A stretch of DNA of 64,000 nt from NCBI GenBank assembly GCA_000830255.1, contig JQIT01000012.1, positions 1-64,000 of the forward strand, read 5' to 3'. The stretch is from Sulfuricurvum sp. PC08-66. GTDB taxonomy: Bacteria > Campylobacterota > Campylobacteria > Campylobacterales > Sulfurimonadaceae. Position 1 is the first letter of the stretch; every line of letters starts with the position of its first letter. Below, piece after piece: positions 16,374 through 25,843 of this stretch. Made by a program: the position numbers and the translations under genes. Under the pieces are notes generated by a model. It was not told the origin of the DNA. It saw nothing but the letters and a program-made list of their open reading frames with translations, and searched no databases.

Positions 16374-17107
16374 GCATGAAGAATCACTTCACTTAAATTT
16401 GTTCCAAAAAGCGTATCTATCGATATACACACAGGAGCAATAAACATTAAGTGAAGTGACAAATCATCGAATTTTTCTGCATTTTCCATGATATGAGGTA
16501 AAACAAAAAACTCAAAAGTGATAACATAAAGTGCAAAAGAAGCAACTGGCTTCACTAGTAATGGTGTAATTTCTGCAAATAAGCGATTAGTTGAACGTTG
16601 CGCTGCCTCGTGTGCAATTTTGCTTGAAGTATTATGTTTGACATCTTCTTCTTTATAGCTAGATAAGCGTATAAGAAATTTATCTACTACACTAAAAGAT
16701 TCACTTGCTTTTAATTTTGCTTCCAATAATATCTCATCGTACAATTTTTGATGTACAAATTGTTTAACATTAAATTTATGAGTCAAGACTAAACTTTTTA
16801 TATGCACAAAACTAATGACTACCACATAAAGGAATAACCCTAAAATTGCTAAATAAAAAATACTCACAATCACTGCAGTTATTTTCACATCAATTATTCC
16901 AAGAATTAATAACACAATAGGACTCAACAAGATAATAGTTTTTATCAAAATATTTTTTACATATTTTGATAATACGTCTTTAACATGTTTAAATACTTTT
17001 TCAGTTGTTAACTTTTCAACCAATAGTACTTTCTCAACTTTTTTTTTCTCCATTTCTAATTCTACTTTACGATTAAAAAAACTTTTCACATAATCAAACA
17101 CACCCAT
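16370..17107 (-). CDS. Hypothetical multi-helix membrane protein
   Basis: 245 residues from ATG 17107 (MGVFDYVKSFFNRK), preferred over the longer start at 17143 because AAAAAGGAGAACG lies just upstream. A lysine/glutamate-rich N-terminal helix (VELEMEKKKVEKV) is followed by two adjacent membrane helices (about residues 55-105), a charged middle region, and two weaker hydrophobic segments near the C-terminus (VASFALYVITFEFFVLPHI; LMFIAPVCISIDTLF). AT-rich like its neighbours. No family recognised. It closes the AT-rich accessory stretch. The 17108-17299 gap holds nothing I can name. Confidence 0.6.
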   Translation of the reverse strand: MGVFDYVKSFFNRKVELEMEKKKVEKVLLVEKLTTEKVFKHVKDVLSKYVKNILIKTIILLSPIVLLILGIIDVKITAVIVSIFYLAILGLFLYVVVISFVHIKSLVLTHKFNVKQFVHQKLYDEILLEAKLKASESFSVVDKFLIRLSSYKEEDVKHNTSSKIAHEAAQRSTNRLFAEITPLLVKPVASFALYVITFEFFVLPHIMENAEKFDDLSLHLMFIAPVCISIDTLFGTNLSEVILHA

Positions 17108-17299
17108 TAGCGTTCTCCTTTTTCTTGCTTTTAAGCATTTCATATTTCATCACACATAACCTCTTATTGAAATTTTCGCTTGAATTGTAGCTTTTTTAAA
17201 CAAAAAAAATCTCAAAAAAGCTTCTTTTATACACTCCAATCGACCATGAAAGAAAGCCTTTAACCTTGCCAATATGCGAGATTAAATCCCCCACCTCCT

Positions 17300-18067
17300 C
17301 TATCGATAGGAGATTTTTATATGTCGATGGATGCGTCGCAGTATGCGCCATTGGCGTGGATGGAATTGCTTGTAAAGCCACAAACACCCAACATCGTAGA
17401 GAAAATAGGCAGCGCCTATGCCGCTAGGAGGATTGGCGCTAGGTACGACGCTAATCGTGTCGAACCACACCGCAGGCCAAACCCAACACCCAAAATAGGT
17501 GCCCCACAACTCTAAATAGACAACCGCGAAAAACATAATCAAAAAGAAAAGTCGGCTTGCGACATACCTGCGCAGAACACCCACCAATGCCACCATGAGG
17601 ATAAAGCCCAAAAGGTCATGCCCCCAAACAAGCCAAAGTGTGCTGTAGCCAACCGCCGCGACCAAAAGTACGCGTACGATAGTCTCTCGATGGGCTTTTA
17701 CCCACGGCTCTTTGGCGAGGTAATAGACACCCACATAGAGCAATGAGTGCCCCAAAATGACATAGAGAGGAATATTGTGCAGTCGATAGGTGTACATCTC
17801 TAGCACCAACGAAAAGAGGCTCTCCCCGAAAACCGCTACCGCCAACCCATAGAGCATTAATCGACGCAAATAGCGTGGCACGCTTACGTAGAGCCACACA
17901 TAGGCAAAAAATGCAAGCACGTTGGAGAGCCATTGCGTATGCGCCCACTGCGCTGCGAGGGAGGCACTGTCGATAAAAAGTACGAGGAAAATGAGCACAC
18001 CAATGGGTAGATAAATGTGTGCATATCGAAAGCTTTTTGGCTTTGCGCTATACACGTTGGGTATCAT
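17300..18067 (-). CDS. Polytopic membrane protein, possibly carotenoid-biosynthesis-like
   Basis: 255 residues from ATG 18067, whose ATGA overlaps the EamA stop. Eight or so membrane helices, rich in Trp and Tyr (LELWGTYFGCWVWPAVWFD). A loop NPPSGIGAAYFLYDVGCLWLY near the C-terminus recalls lycopene-cyclase-type or DUF422-like membrane proteins with conserved aromatic/glycine motifs. I cannot assign a function. Translational coupling to the EamA-type transporter suggests joint expression. Confidence 0.6.
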   Translation of the reverse strand: MIPNVYSAKPKSFRYAHIYLPIGVLIFLVLFIDSASLAAQWAHTQWLSNVLAFFAYVWLYVSVPRYLRRLMLYGLAVAVFGESLFSLVLEMYTYRLHNIPLYVILGHSLLYVGVYYLAKEPWVKAHRETIVRVLLVAAVGYSTLWLVWGHDLLGFILMVALVGVLRRYVASRLFFLIMFFAVVYLELWGTYFGCWVWPAVWFDTISVVPSANPPSGIGAAYFLYDVGCLWLYKQFHPRQWRILRRIHRHIKISYR

Positions 18068-18933
18068 TTTTTGCTCAGCATATAGACCGCCACCATCGTC
18101 AAAACGCCACCAATGACGATAGGCCACGTCAGCGCCTCATCCAAAAATATCACACTAAAAAGCAAGGCAAAAAAGGGCACCAAAAACATATAGCCGCTAA
18201 CGTACTGCGCGCCCATACGACCCGCTACGATATAGTAAATTGTCGTAGCAACCGTCTGCCCGAAAATTGCCAAGAAAAGCAACGCGCTCCAAAATCGTCC
18301 ATCCTGCTCAAACACCACCATGACGTCGCTAGGCGTGGTGAAAAATGACATCACCACCACTCCCACCAACGCTATCAAAAAGGAGTAGTGAATGGGATGC
18401 AGATGCGCATGTGCGTGTTGACTCAGGAGTGTCACCAATGCCCACGTGAGTGCCCCTGCCAAAAAGTAGCCATTTCCTAGAGCAAAAAAGTCGCTCAAAT
18501 CGCCATAGAGCTGTAACATCACCATTCCACCCGCTAGACCTATTGCAAGCCCAATAGCTTGCCATCGACCAATCGTACGCCCCAAAAACAAGGCACCCAA
18601 CGCGAAGGTCATGAGCGGCGAAAGTGTCGTGACAATGACACCCCCACCACTCGCCGTACCGTAGTAGACCCCGAAAAAGGCGAAAACCATGAAGAGTATA
18701 TTGAGTATGGCATTGACCACGACTATCGATACCGCTTTGTAGCCCCATACCAAAGGGCGACGCACCCAAAAGAGGATAGGAATAAACGCCAAAAACATAA
18801 TGGCAAAACGCCAAAAGGTGACCACCTCAAACGAGACATCTTCGGAGACTATTTTGAGCGCAGGCCATCCAGCCGCCCAAAATATCATCGCAAACACCAT
18901 TGCGATAGCGCTTGTCAGAGAGAGTTGGGGCAT
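18064..18933 (-). CDS. EamA/DMT-family permease
   Basis: 289 residues with ten predicted helices in two repeated EamA halves. The family signatures are a Phe-Trp-Arg-Phe-Ala start of helix 2 (FEVVTFWRFAIMFLAFIP), and a repeated SPLMTFALGALFLGRTIGRW / VPFFALLFSVIFLDEALTW segment at the end of each half. The second ends in a GGVLTMVAVYML helix. Such permeases export or import small metabolites or amino acids; the substrate cannot be read from sequence. It begins three bases after recR ends on the same strand, so recR, EamA and the next membrane protein look like one operon. Confidence 0.85.
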   Translation of the reverse strand: MPQLSLTSAIAMVFAMIFWAAGWPALKIVSEDVSFEVVTFWRFAIMFLAFIPILFWVRRPLVWGYKAVSIVVVNAILNILFMVFAFFGVYYGTASGGGVIVTTLSPLMTFALGALFLGRTIGRWQAIGLAIGLAGGMVMLQLYGDLSDFFALGNGYFLAGALTWALVTLLSQHAHAHLHPIHYSFLIALVGVVVMSFFTTPSDVMVVFEQDGRFWSALLFLAIFGQTVATTIYYIVAGRMGAQYVSGYMFLVPFFALLFSVIFLDEALTWPIVIGGVLTMVAVYMLSKK

Positions 18934-18935
18934 GG

Positions 18936-19505
18936 CTAGAGCTTCACACGATCTTCAAGTGCGCGTGTGAGAGAGAGCATATCAATGTTTTCTAAACTCA
19001 CACCTGTGGGGACACCTTGGGCGATTTTGGTAAAGGCTAAGGTAAAGCGGCTCAATTTATCCTCGACAAAAAGCATCAGTGCATCATTGGCTATCGAGGG
19101 TGAGAGAGCGAAAATCACCTCTTCGATACCATCACCTACCACCTCGACCAGACGCGCAATCGTATCGCTATCGAGCGCCTCTAGGACGAAATAGCGCCCT
19201 TTGTATTGCGCATTCTCTTCGATGATGAGAATATCCTTGGCGCTTTGTACGATACACAATATATGCGTATCGCGCATCTCATCGACGCAAAGATTGCACA
19301 CCTCATGCTCACTCATACCACCGCATCGCGTGCATCGTTTCACCGAGGCAACAGCCGATTCGATGGCGTGTGCGATTTGCATACCTGTATAGGGGTCATT
19401 CATGCATATATGGTATGCCATACGTGTCGCCGATTTTTTGCCTATGGTAGGCAGTGCTTCGAGCGCTTCGACCAATCGATTGTATTTATCTAGACCTCTG
19501 TTCAT
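18936..19505 (-). CDS. recR: Recombination mediator RecR
   Basis: 189 residues, slightly shorter than the usual about 195-200. The N-terminal helix-hairpin-helix has [17 protein letters not shown]. The zinc finger is complete: Cys58, Cys61, Cys70, Cys73. A Toprim domain follows ([16 protein letters not shown]), then [20 protein letters not shown] and a C-terminal [20 protein letters not shown]-type segment. RecR acts with RecO and RecF-like partners in loading RecA at gaps. It is divergent from dnaJ; both promoters must lie in the 74-bp gap at 19506-19579. Confidence 0.93.
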   Translation of the reverse strand: MNRGLDKYNRLVEALEALPTIGKKSATRMAYHICMNDPYTGMQIAHAIESAVASVKRCTRCGGMSEHEVCNLCVDEMRDTHILCIVQSAKDILIIEENAQYKGRYFVLEALDSDTIARLVEVVGDGIEEVIFALSPSIANDALMLFVEDKLSRFTLAFTKIAQGVPTGVSLENIDMLSLTRALEDRVKL

Positions 19506-19579
19506 GGATGGAACTTTACCAAAGTTTTACCCTCCTAGTGGTAAAATCCGCGCAAAAACGAAAGGGGTTTTTCCAAAAT

Positions 19580-20701
19580 ATGCAACATCTTAGCTACTAT
19601 GAAATCCTAGAAATTTCCAAAACCGCCGACGGTACAGAGATTAAACAAGCCTATCGCAAAATGGCGAAAAAATGGCACCCAGACAAAAATCCAGGGGACA
19701 AACAAGCCGAAGAGAATTTCAAATTTGTCAATGAAGCCTACCAAGTGCTCAGCGACGACAAACAGCGTCAAATTTATGACCGCTACGGCAAAGAGGGTCT
19801 CCAAGGTGGCGCGTCACGTGGTGGCGGTGGTTTCAGCGGCTTTGACGATTTAGGCTCGATATTCGAAGAGATGTTCGGCGGAGGCGGTCGCAAAGGAAGT
19901 CGTCGCAACAGCGGTCCCAAACAAAAATACAACCTCGATTTAGGTATCGAGATGACGGTAGACTTCAAAGAGGCAGTTTTTGGGTGCAAAAAAGAGGTCA
20001 ATTTCACCTACAGAGACCTCTGTCATACGTGCGAAGGGACAGGCGCCAAAAACAAAAAGCTCAAAACCTGTCCTCAATGTGGTGGACAAGGACAAGTCTA
20101 CACACGCCAAGGTTTTATGACCTTCTCGCAAACCTGCCCTGTGTGTAATGGCGAAGGTAGCACCATCGAGGAGAAATGTCCTGACTGTAAAGGCAAAGGT
20201 TTCACCGATGTCAAAGAGAGCGTCACCATCGACATCCCTGCTGGTATCGACAACGACAACCGTCTGCGCGTAGCAGGACGAGGCAATATCGGCTTTGGCA
20301 AACAACGCGGTGATTTGTACATCACCTTCCGCGTGCGTGAAGATGCCACCTTCCAACGTCATGGCGATGACATCTATCTAGAGGTACCCGTCTTTTTCAC
20401 CCAAGCTATTTTGGGCGAAACGATCAAAATCCCTTCGCTCGACAGTGAACTAGAACTTCAACTCTCAATAGGCACACGCGACAAACAGCAGTTCACGTTC
20501 CGAGGCAAAGGCGTAGCCAATGTACATGGGCAAGGTCGAGGCAATCTCATCGCGCAAGTCAAGCTCACCTATCCCAAAAAACTCACCGATGAGCAGGAGA
20601 AACTTTTGCACAAGCTTTCAGAGAGTTTCGGCATCGAGAGCAAGCCTCACGAAAGTGCTTTTGAATCGGTATTTGACCGCGTAAAAGGGTGGTTTAGTTA
20701 A
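19580..20701 (+). CDS. dnaJ: Chaperone DnaJ
   Basis: 373 residues from ATG 19580; an upstream in-frame extension is not needed. J domain: [20 protein letters not shown] with His33-Pro34-Asp35. A Gly/Phe-rich linker follows. The zinc-binding region has four CxxCxGxG repeats ([32 protein letters not shown]). The C-terminal substrate-binding domains are complete. DnaJ stimulates DnaK ATPase and delivers unfolded proteins. No dnaK or grpE lies nearby. Confidence 0.95.
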   Translation: MQHLSYYEILEISKTADGTEIKQAYRKMAKKWHPDKNPGDKQAEENFKFVNEAYQVLSDDKQRQIYDRYGKEGLQGGASRGGGGFSGFDDLGSIFEEMFGGGGRKGSRRNSGPKQKYNLDLGIEMTVDFKEAVFGCKKEVNFTYRDLCHTCEGTGAKNKKLKTCPQCGGQGQVYTRQGFMTFSQTCPVCNGEGSTIEEKCPDCKGKGFTDVKESVTIDIPAGIDNDNRLRVAGRGNIGFGKQRGDLYITFRVREDATFQRHGDDIYLEVPVFFTQAILGETIKIPSLDSELELQLSIGTRDKQQFTFRGKGVANVHGQGRGNLIAQVKLTYPKKLTDEQEKLLHKLSESFGIESKPHESAFESVFDRVKGWFS

Positions 20702-20812
20702 GCCTCTCGCGAATTCAAAAATATTATATGTTTTATTAGCGTTAGTGATACAAACGTGATAGTTACGTGTTACAATAAAACTTGATATAAAAGAAAAAAT
20801 CAAGGAGCAACT
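20702..20812 (+). promoter_or_regulatory. Promoter region of the sqr gene
   Basis: A 111-bp AT-rich gap. A TGTTACA heptamer lies at 20768-20774 and overlaps a TACAAT -10-like hexamer; GATATAAAAG follows, and AAGGAG lies six bases before the ATG at 20813. TGTTACA also fits the HP1021-type box (TGTT[TA]C[TA]) of Campylobacterota. One such box can occur by chance. Confidence 0.4.
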
Positions 20813-22270
20813 ATGGCTAGAGTAGTCATTTTGGGTGCGGGTGTTTCAGGACACACAACCGCCTCATTTTTGGGCAAATGGCTAGGCAAAAAACACGAAA
20901 TTATCGTCGTATCGCCTAACAAAAATTGGAACTGGATTCCATCGAATATTTGGGTAGGTGTCGGCGCGATGCAACCCAAAGATGTTATTTTTGAGCTTGA
21001 GCCTGTCTATAAAAAAATCAATGTTAATTTCAAACAAGCCAAAGCTACTACGATTCACCCCGAAGGTGATGCATCCCATGCAGGTGGCTTTGTCACTATC
21101 GAGTATACAGGTCAAGGCAAAGAGGGTACTACTGAAACGGTAGAGTACGACTACCTCGTCAATGCTACAGGTCCCAAACTCAATTTTGCGGCGACGGAGG
21201 GTCTAGGACCTGACAACGGTCACACTGTCTCTGTTTGTACCTATGGTCACGCAGAGCACGCTAGCGAAGAGCTTGCAGCGGCAATAGAGCGTATGCAAAA
21301 GGGTGAAAAACTCAAATTTGTTATCGGAACAGGTCACGGTATGTGTACGTGCCAAGGTGCCGCATTTGAGTATATTTTCAACGTCGAGCAGGTCATTCGC
21401 GAAGCGGGTGTACGCGACAACGCTGAAATTTATTGGCTCTCCAATGAGTACGAAATGGGCGATTTTGGTATGGGCGGTATGCACATCAAACGTGGTGGCT
21501 ACATCACCAACGGCAAAGTCTTCACCGAATCTATCATGGCAGAGCGCGGCATCAAATGGATTACCCAAGCACACGTCTCCAAAGTCGAAAAAGGTATCAT
21601 TCACTACGAACAACTCGACGGTACGATTGGTAAATTGGCATTCGATTTCTCGATGTTGATTCCTCCTTTTGCAGGTGTAGGACTCAAAGCGTTCAACAAA
21701 GCGGGTGAAGAGATTACCGATAAGGTATTTGCGCCCAATGGCTTTATGAAAGTCGATGCAGATTATACGCCCAAACCGTACGAAGAGTGGAGAGCAGCTG
21801 ATTGGCCCAAAACCTACCAAACACCTCTCTATAAAAACATCTTTGCAGCGGGTATTGCCTTCGCACCACCGCATCTCATCTCCAAACCGATGCAAAGTGT
21901 CAACGGCACCCCTATCAACCCTACACCTCCACGCACAGGTATGCCTTCAGGCATGATTGGTAAAGCTGTTGCACTTTCGATTCGCGATATGGTCAATGGT
22001 GCTGTAGAACCTACACACACTGCATCGATGGCAGAGATGGGTGCGGCATGTGTCGCATCGGTCGGACATGGATTTTTCAAAGGTGGCGCAGCGGCAATGA
22101 CGGTTTTCCCTGTGGTACCTGACTTTGAAAAATACCCAGATTTCGGTCGAGATACGGATCTTACTTTCGGTGAAGTGGGACTTGCAGGTCACTGGATCAA
22201 ACACACCTTGCACCACCTTTTCTTACACAAAGCCAAATTGCGTCCAGGCTGGACGCTCATCCCAGAGTAA
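20813..22270 (+). CDS. sqr: Sulfide:quinone oxidoreductase family flavoprotein
   Basis: 485 residues. The N-terminal FAD-binding fold is clear (VVILGAGVSGHTTASFLGKW), and a second nucleotide-fold strand pair contains VNATGPKLNFAATEGLG. GMCTCQGAAFEYIF carries two cysteines in the region where SQRs have a redox cysteine; a further Cys is in MGAACVASVGHG. A C-terminal amphipathic segment GHWIKHTLHHLFLHKAKLRP fits membrane attachment. SQR oxidises sulfide to sulfur or polysulfide and reduces quinone. Length and motifs point to one of the longer Campylobacterota SQR types (type IV-like), but I cannot settle the type. A 55-residue ORF follows with a strong ribosome binding site. Confidence 0.78.
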   Translation: MARVVILGAGVSGHTTASFLGKWLGKKHEIIVVSPNKNWNWIPSNIWVGVGAMQPKDVIFELEPVYKKINVNFKQAKATTIHPEGDASHAGGFVTIEYTGQGKEGTTETVEYDYLVNATGPKLNFAATEGLGPDNGHTVSVCTYGHAEHASEELAAAIERMQKGEKLKFVIGTGHGMCTCQGAAFEYIFNVEQVIREAGVRDNAEIYWLSNEYEMGDFGMGGMHIKRGGYITNGKVFTESIMAERGIKWITQAHVSKVEKGIIHYEQLDGTIGKLAFDFSMLIPPFAGVGLKAFNKAGEEITDKVFAPNGFMKVDADYTPKPYEEWRAADWPKTYQTPLYKNIFAAGIAFAPPHLISKPMQSVNGTPINPTPPRTGMPSGMIGKAVALSIRDMVNGAVEPTHTASMAEMGAACVASVGHGFFKGGAAAMTVFPVVPDFEKYPDFGRDTDLTFGEVGLAGHWIKHTLHHLFLHKAKLRPGWTLIPE

Positions 22271-22282
22271 CAAGGAGCTCCT

Positions 22283-22450
22283 ATGCTAGAGAAAAAAGTA
22301 ATTAATACACGTGCTTATAAACAGGACTATTTTCCACCCATCCCAACTGCGACGACGAAATTTTTTCGCAGTTGCGCCATTTGGCAATTTTTTCGATTTG
22401 TCATTATCAACCTCAAAATGATAAAAGTGGTCTCTAAATCACACCACTAA
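22283..22450 (+). CDS. 55-residue microprotein downstream of sqr
   Basis: ATG 22283 is preceded by AAGGAG at seven bases, better than most starts in this window, and lies 12 bp after the sqr stop. The peptide reads MLEKKVINTRAYKQD, then YFPPIPTATTKFFRSC, then AIWQFFRFVIINLKMIKVV, ending SKSHH. It has a tyrosine/proline-rich middle, a hydrophobic but basic C-terminal helix and a terminal His-His pair. It could be a membrane-associated partner or stabiliser of SQR. I recall no characterised family. The arrangement strongly suggests co-translation with sqr. Confidence 0.6.
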   Translation: MLEKKVINTRAYKQDYFPPIPTATTKFFRSCAIWQFFRFVIINLKMIKVVSKSHH

Positions 22451-22466
22451 AATGCTACAATAGGGC

Positions 22467-25094
22467 ATGATTAGAGAATACTCCCTTCTTGCCCTATTGC
22501 CTCACGTAGAGACCTATGTGAGGCACAAATCTTCGATTCTTCACATTTGGGTATCACACCCTGCCAACAGCGATATTTTTACCCTGCATGACATCAATCC
22601 AAACCACTTTGAGTCCTACTACGCATCGGGCATTTTTGACTATTTTATCTCGATACTGCATGGTGACAATGAGATAGGCAGTTGCCCTATGATGCAACAA
22701 TTTTTGCACTACCTCAGTGACAAAAAAATCTCCTCCGATGAGCTTTTTATCGTCTGTAATCTCTTCCGCAAAACGATGATTGAGTTTACCTATACACACG
22801 ATTTCAATTCCCAAGAGGTCTTTAGCCAGCTCTCTATCATCTTCGATGCCAATTTTCGCTCTGTTCTTTTGCTCTACAATGACACGATTTTTGAGAAACA
22901 AAAACTGGTCGAGGCGAGTTTGTCACTCTTGAATGAGTACAAAAACGCTATCGACCAATCCAACATCGTCTCCAAAACAGATGCCTACGGCACTATCACC
23001 TACGCCAATGATGCCTTTTGTCAACTCTCTGGCTATACGCTAGAGGAGCTTTTAGGCAAAAGCCACAATATTGTGCGCCATCCTGACACTTCGCTCGATT
23101 TTTATCGCATCTTTTGGGAGACACTACGCACCAATCACATCTACAAAGGCACCATCAAAAATCGCTCCAAAACAGGCGAAGATTACTACCTCGATTTGAC
23201 GGTATTGCCATTACACACCCATCTGGATGAGGGGCGCGAATATATTGCCATTGGCTACAACGTAACCGATTTGATTTTGGCACAACAAGAGGCACTCTTA
23301 GCCAACAAAGCCAAAGATACCTTCCTCACCTCGATGAGCCACGAGATTCGTACGCCTCTCAATGCCATTATGGGCTTCGTACCTATCCTCATCGAGCATG
23401 AGCAAAACCGTGAATTTCGTCACTACCTCAAAATCATCAACAACAGCGGAGAACATCTACTAGGCATTATCAACGATATTTTGGACTTTTCCAAACTCAA
23501 AAGTGGACGCTTCACCATCGACAATCGACCCTTCATGCCGCACAGCAATTTTTCGCATGTCTTGGAGCTCTTTGCGCGGGGTGCGTATGAAAAAAACATC
23601 ACGCTCTCTTCCTTTATCGACCCACTCATGCCGCATCAGCTCATCGGTGATGTACTGCGTATCAAACAAATTTTCGCCAATCTTCTCTCCAATGCCATCA
23701 AATTTACCCCCACCAATGGCACCATCAATGTCACCATCACCTACGTCAATGAGCATCTGCATATCGAGGTGCAAGACAGCGGCATCGGTATGACCCAAGA
23801 GCAGCAACTGCGTATCTTCGAGGCTTTCACACAAGCCGCCCAAATGCCCAACAGTAGCGGATTAGGGATGACCATCTCCAGAGAGCTTACCCTGCTCATG
23901 CACGGAGAGCTTACGTTGCGAAGTGATTTTGGCAAAGGGAGTATTTTTGCGCTCACACTTCCTCTACGTAGCGAAAGTGCAAGTGACCTATTCCCTTTCG
24001 ACCCGCATCTTTTTGCACGACTGCGTTTTGGACTTTTGATACAGCATGAGAACGACAAACTCCACTACGCACCATTGGAGCGCTATTGGCAGAGTTTTGG
24101 GATGCGTGTCATCGATGTGGGCATACACCAAACGGGTGACATCGATGTCTTGGTCGTCTTGGATGAGGCGCATCACGCCTTTATCTTGCAACACGCGCAT
24201 ACGGTTCCTACAATAGTGCTACAAAAAAAGCCCCATCAACGCTACGAACACCTCCCTAATATCACCTCTTTGCACTACCCTATTCATTGCGAAAATATCT
24301 ATATGACGCTTACCAAAGCGCTTGAATTAGAGACCCCCAACAATCGCTACTCCAAAAAGAGTTGGCAACGCCGTTTTCAAGGCAAAGTGCTTATCGCAGA
24401 GGACAATATTGCCAACCAAGAGCTGATTTTGCTACTGCTCAAACGCTACGGACTGGATACGCGCCTCGTGACACACGGCAAAGATGCTGTCGATTTGGCA
24501 CAACGTGACCGCTTTGACCTTATCTTTTTGGATGAGCAGATGCCCGTTATGACAGGTTCACAAGCACTCGTAGCGATACGCACCTTTGACACGACCACAC
24601 CCATTGTAGGTATCAGTGCCAATTTGCACAATGAATCTCTCGCCAACGATGCGCTCAACCAATACAACGCTTTTTTGACCAAACCCATTTCGCAAGATGC
24701 CTTAGAGGAGATTTTTGCCCGTTATTTGGTCGAAGCCGAAGCGCAACAAAAGTTGCATACTATCGATACCACCTCTGTGCCTTCGAGGGTCGATGTGAAG
24801 CGATTGGAGCGTGAATTGGGACTCACCCATGAGGATATTGTGCAGTTATTGGGGGTGTTTTTCAAAAAAATCGATAAAAGCATCGTGCAATTAGGGCACT
24901 ATTGGGAGGCAAAAGATTTAGCCGCCATCGCCAAAGAGGCGCACTCTATCAAGGGTTCTGCGGCAAATTTCCGCTTCACGACCATCGAAATCATCGCCAA
25001 AAATCTCGAAACCGCCGCACGCAGTGCAGACAAAAATTACGACTACGCCACCTACATCGCCACGCTTGCGCATGAAGTGCGACAAATGTATTAA
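22467..25094 (+). CDS. Hybrid sensor histidine kinase (PAS-HisKA-HATPase-REC-HPt)
   Basis: 875 residues, no membrane helix. Residues 1-150 are a helical sensor region I cannot name. A PAS domain follows (about 160-270, YGTITYANDAFCQLSGYTLE). HisKA has SHEIRTPLNAI with His292. HATPase has an N-box around ANLLSNAIKFTP (404-415), then DSGIGM and SSGLGM. Residues 505-620 look like a degenerate receiver without a clear phosphorylation Asp. A true receiver follows (VLIAEDNIAN; Asp689 in IFLDEQMPVMTG). The C-terminal HPt has AKEAHSIKGSAANF with His826. This is a full phosphorelay. It converges on a response regulator and their stops share TTAA. Confidence 0.88.
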   Translation: MIREYSLLALLPHVETYVRHKSSILHIWVSHPANSDIFTLHDINPNHFESYYASGIFDYFISILHGDNEIGSCPMMQQFLHYLSDKKISSDELFIVCNLFRKTMIEFTYTHDFNSQEVFSQLSIIFDANFRSVLLLYNDTIFEKQKLVEASLSLLNEYKNAIDQSNIVSKTDAYGTITYANDAFCQLSGYTLEELLGKSHNIVRHPDTSLDFYRIFWETLRTNHIYKGTIKNRSKTGEDYYLDLTVLPLHTHLDEGREYIAIGYNVTDLILAQQEALLANKAKDTFLTSMSHEIRTPLNAIMGFVPILIEHEQNREFRHYLKIINNSGEHLLGIINDILDFSKLKSGRFTIDNRPFMPHSNFSHVLELFARGAYEKNITLSSFIDPLMPHQLIGDVLRIKQIFANLLSNAIKFTPTNGTINVTITYVNEHLHIEVQDSGIGMTQEQQLRIFEAFTQAAQMPNSSGLGMTISRELTLLMHGELTLRSDFGKGSIFALTLPLRSESASDLFPFDPHLFARLRFGLLIQHENDKLHYAPLERYWQSFGMRVIDVGIHQTGDIDVLVVLDEAHHAFILQHAHTVPTIVLQKKPHQRYEHLPNITSLHYPIHCENIYMTLTKALELETPNNRYSKKSWQRRFQGKVLIAEDNIANQELILLLLKRYGLDTRLVTHGKDAVDLAQRDRFDLIFLDEQMPVMTGSQALVAIRTFDTTTPIVGISANLHNESLANDALNQYNAFLTKPISQDALEEIFARYLVEAEAQQKLHTIDTTSVPSRVDVKRLERELGLTHEDIVQLLGVFFKKIDKSIVQLGHYWEAKDLAAIAKEAHSIKGSAANFRFTTIEIIAKNLETAARSADKNYDYATYIATLAHEVRQMY

Positions 25095-25840
25095 TCCTCT
25101 ATCGTATACCCTACGCCAGAGACGTTTTGAATGATATCTTCAGGGAGTTTGGCACGCAGTCGCCACACCAACGTACGAATACTATTCTCCGTAGCCCCCT
25201 CCTCTTTCCACACATAGCTCATCGCCTGCTCAAACGTCACAGTGCTGTTTTTTTGCGCCACCAAGAGGACCATCAAGAGATTCTCTTTTTGGGTGAGGCG
25301 CACTTTTTTGCCCTTGTAATAGGTCTCATTGGTATTGAGATCGAGGTAAAAATGGGTACAAAAATCGACTTGTGGCTTATGCGCATCTTTTTTGGCAAAG
25401 AGGAGTTTCTCCAAATCGAGCTTCTCGATAGTGAGCTGTTTGAGCTCGCGGTTACGTTTCTCTTCCTCTTGGAATCGATAGAGTGCCATTTGAATCGTCG
25501 TGTGCAGGGACTCTATGACAAAAGGCTTGACGATGTAGCCGTAGGGCTGGGTCAATTTCGCCTTATCGATAAGCTCCACTTCGGTATGAGAGCTGAGATA
25601 GATAAAAGGAATAGGAAAATTCTCTTTGAGAAAATTGGCAATCATAATGCCATCGTCATACTCTTGCAAAGCAATATCGATGATGACCACTTGCGGTTCA
25701 TATATTTTGATTTTATTGCGCGCTTGAAGCGTCGATGAGGCGACAGAGACCACATCGTACTGCATCTTTTCAAGTGCCATTTTCAGATGAAGTGCGGTGA
25801 CTTCATCATCCTCGACAATCAATACACGCTCACCAGCCAT
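25091..25840 (-). CDS. Response regulator with winged-helix output
   Basis: 249 residues. Receiver domain: VLIVEDDEVTALHLKMALEK, phosphorylation Asp55 in VVIIDIALQE, and the conserved Lys in YGYIVKPF. A coiled helix with ELKQLTIEKLDLEKLL follows. The C-terminal OmpR-like winged helix ends in RTLVWRLRAKLPEDIIQNVS and GVGYTIED. It binds DNA as a phosphorylated dimer. It faces the hybrid kinase and is encoded directly upstream of nothing but lies three bases after the end of ccsBA's neighbour gap, so it and ccsBA run in the same direction with the regulator downstream start at 25840 and ccsBA ending at 25844: ccsBA is upstream and may be co-transcribed. Confidence 0.87.
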   Translation of the reverse strand: MAGERVLIVEDDEVTALHLKMALEKMQYDVVSVASSTLQARNKIKIYEPQVVIIDIALQEYDDGIMIANFLKENFPIPFIYLSSHTEVELIDKAKLTQPYGYIVKPFVIESLHTTIQMALYRFQEEEKRNRELKQLTIEKLDLEKLLFAKKDAHKPQVDFCTHFYLDLNTNETYYKGKKVRLTQKENLLMVLLVAQKNSTVTFEQAMSYVWKEEGATENSIRTLVWRLRAKLPEDIIQNVSGVGYTIED

Positions 25841-25843
25841 ATA

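Noticed and set aside
21203-21895. Minus-strand open frame of 230 codons opposite sqr
   Set aside because: Lies wholly inside the conserved SQR gene, rich in Cys and Phe without domain pattern; an antisense shadow.
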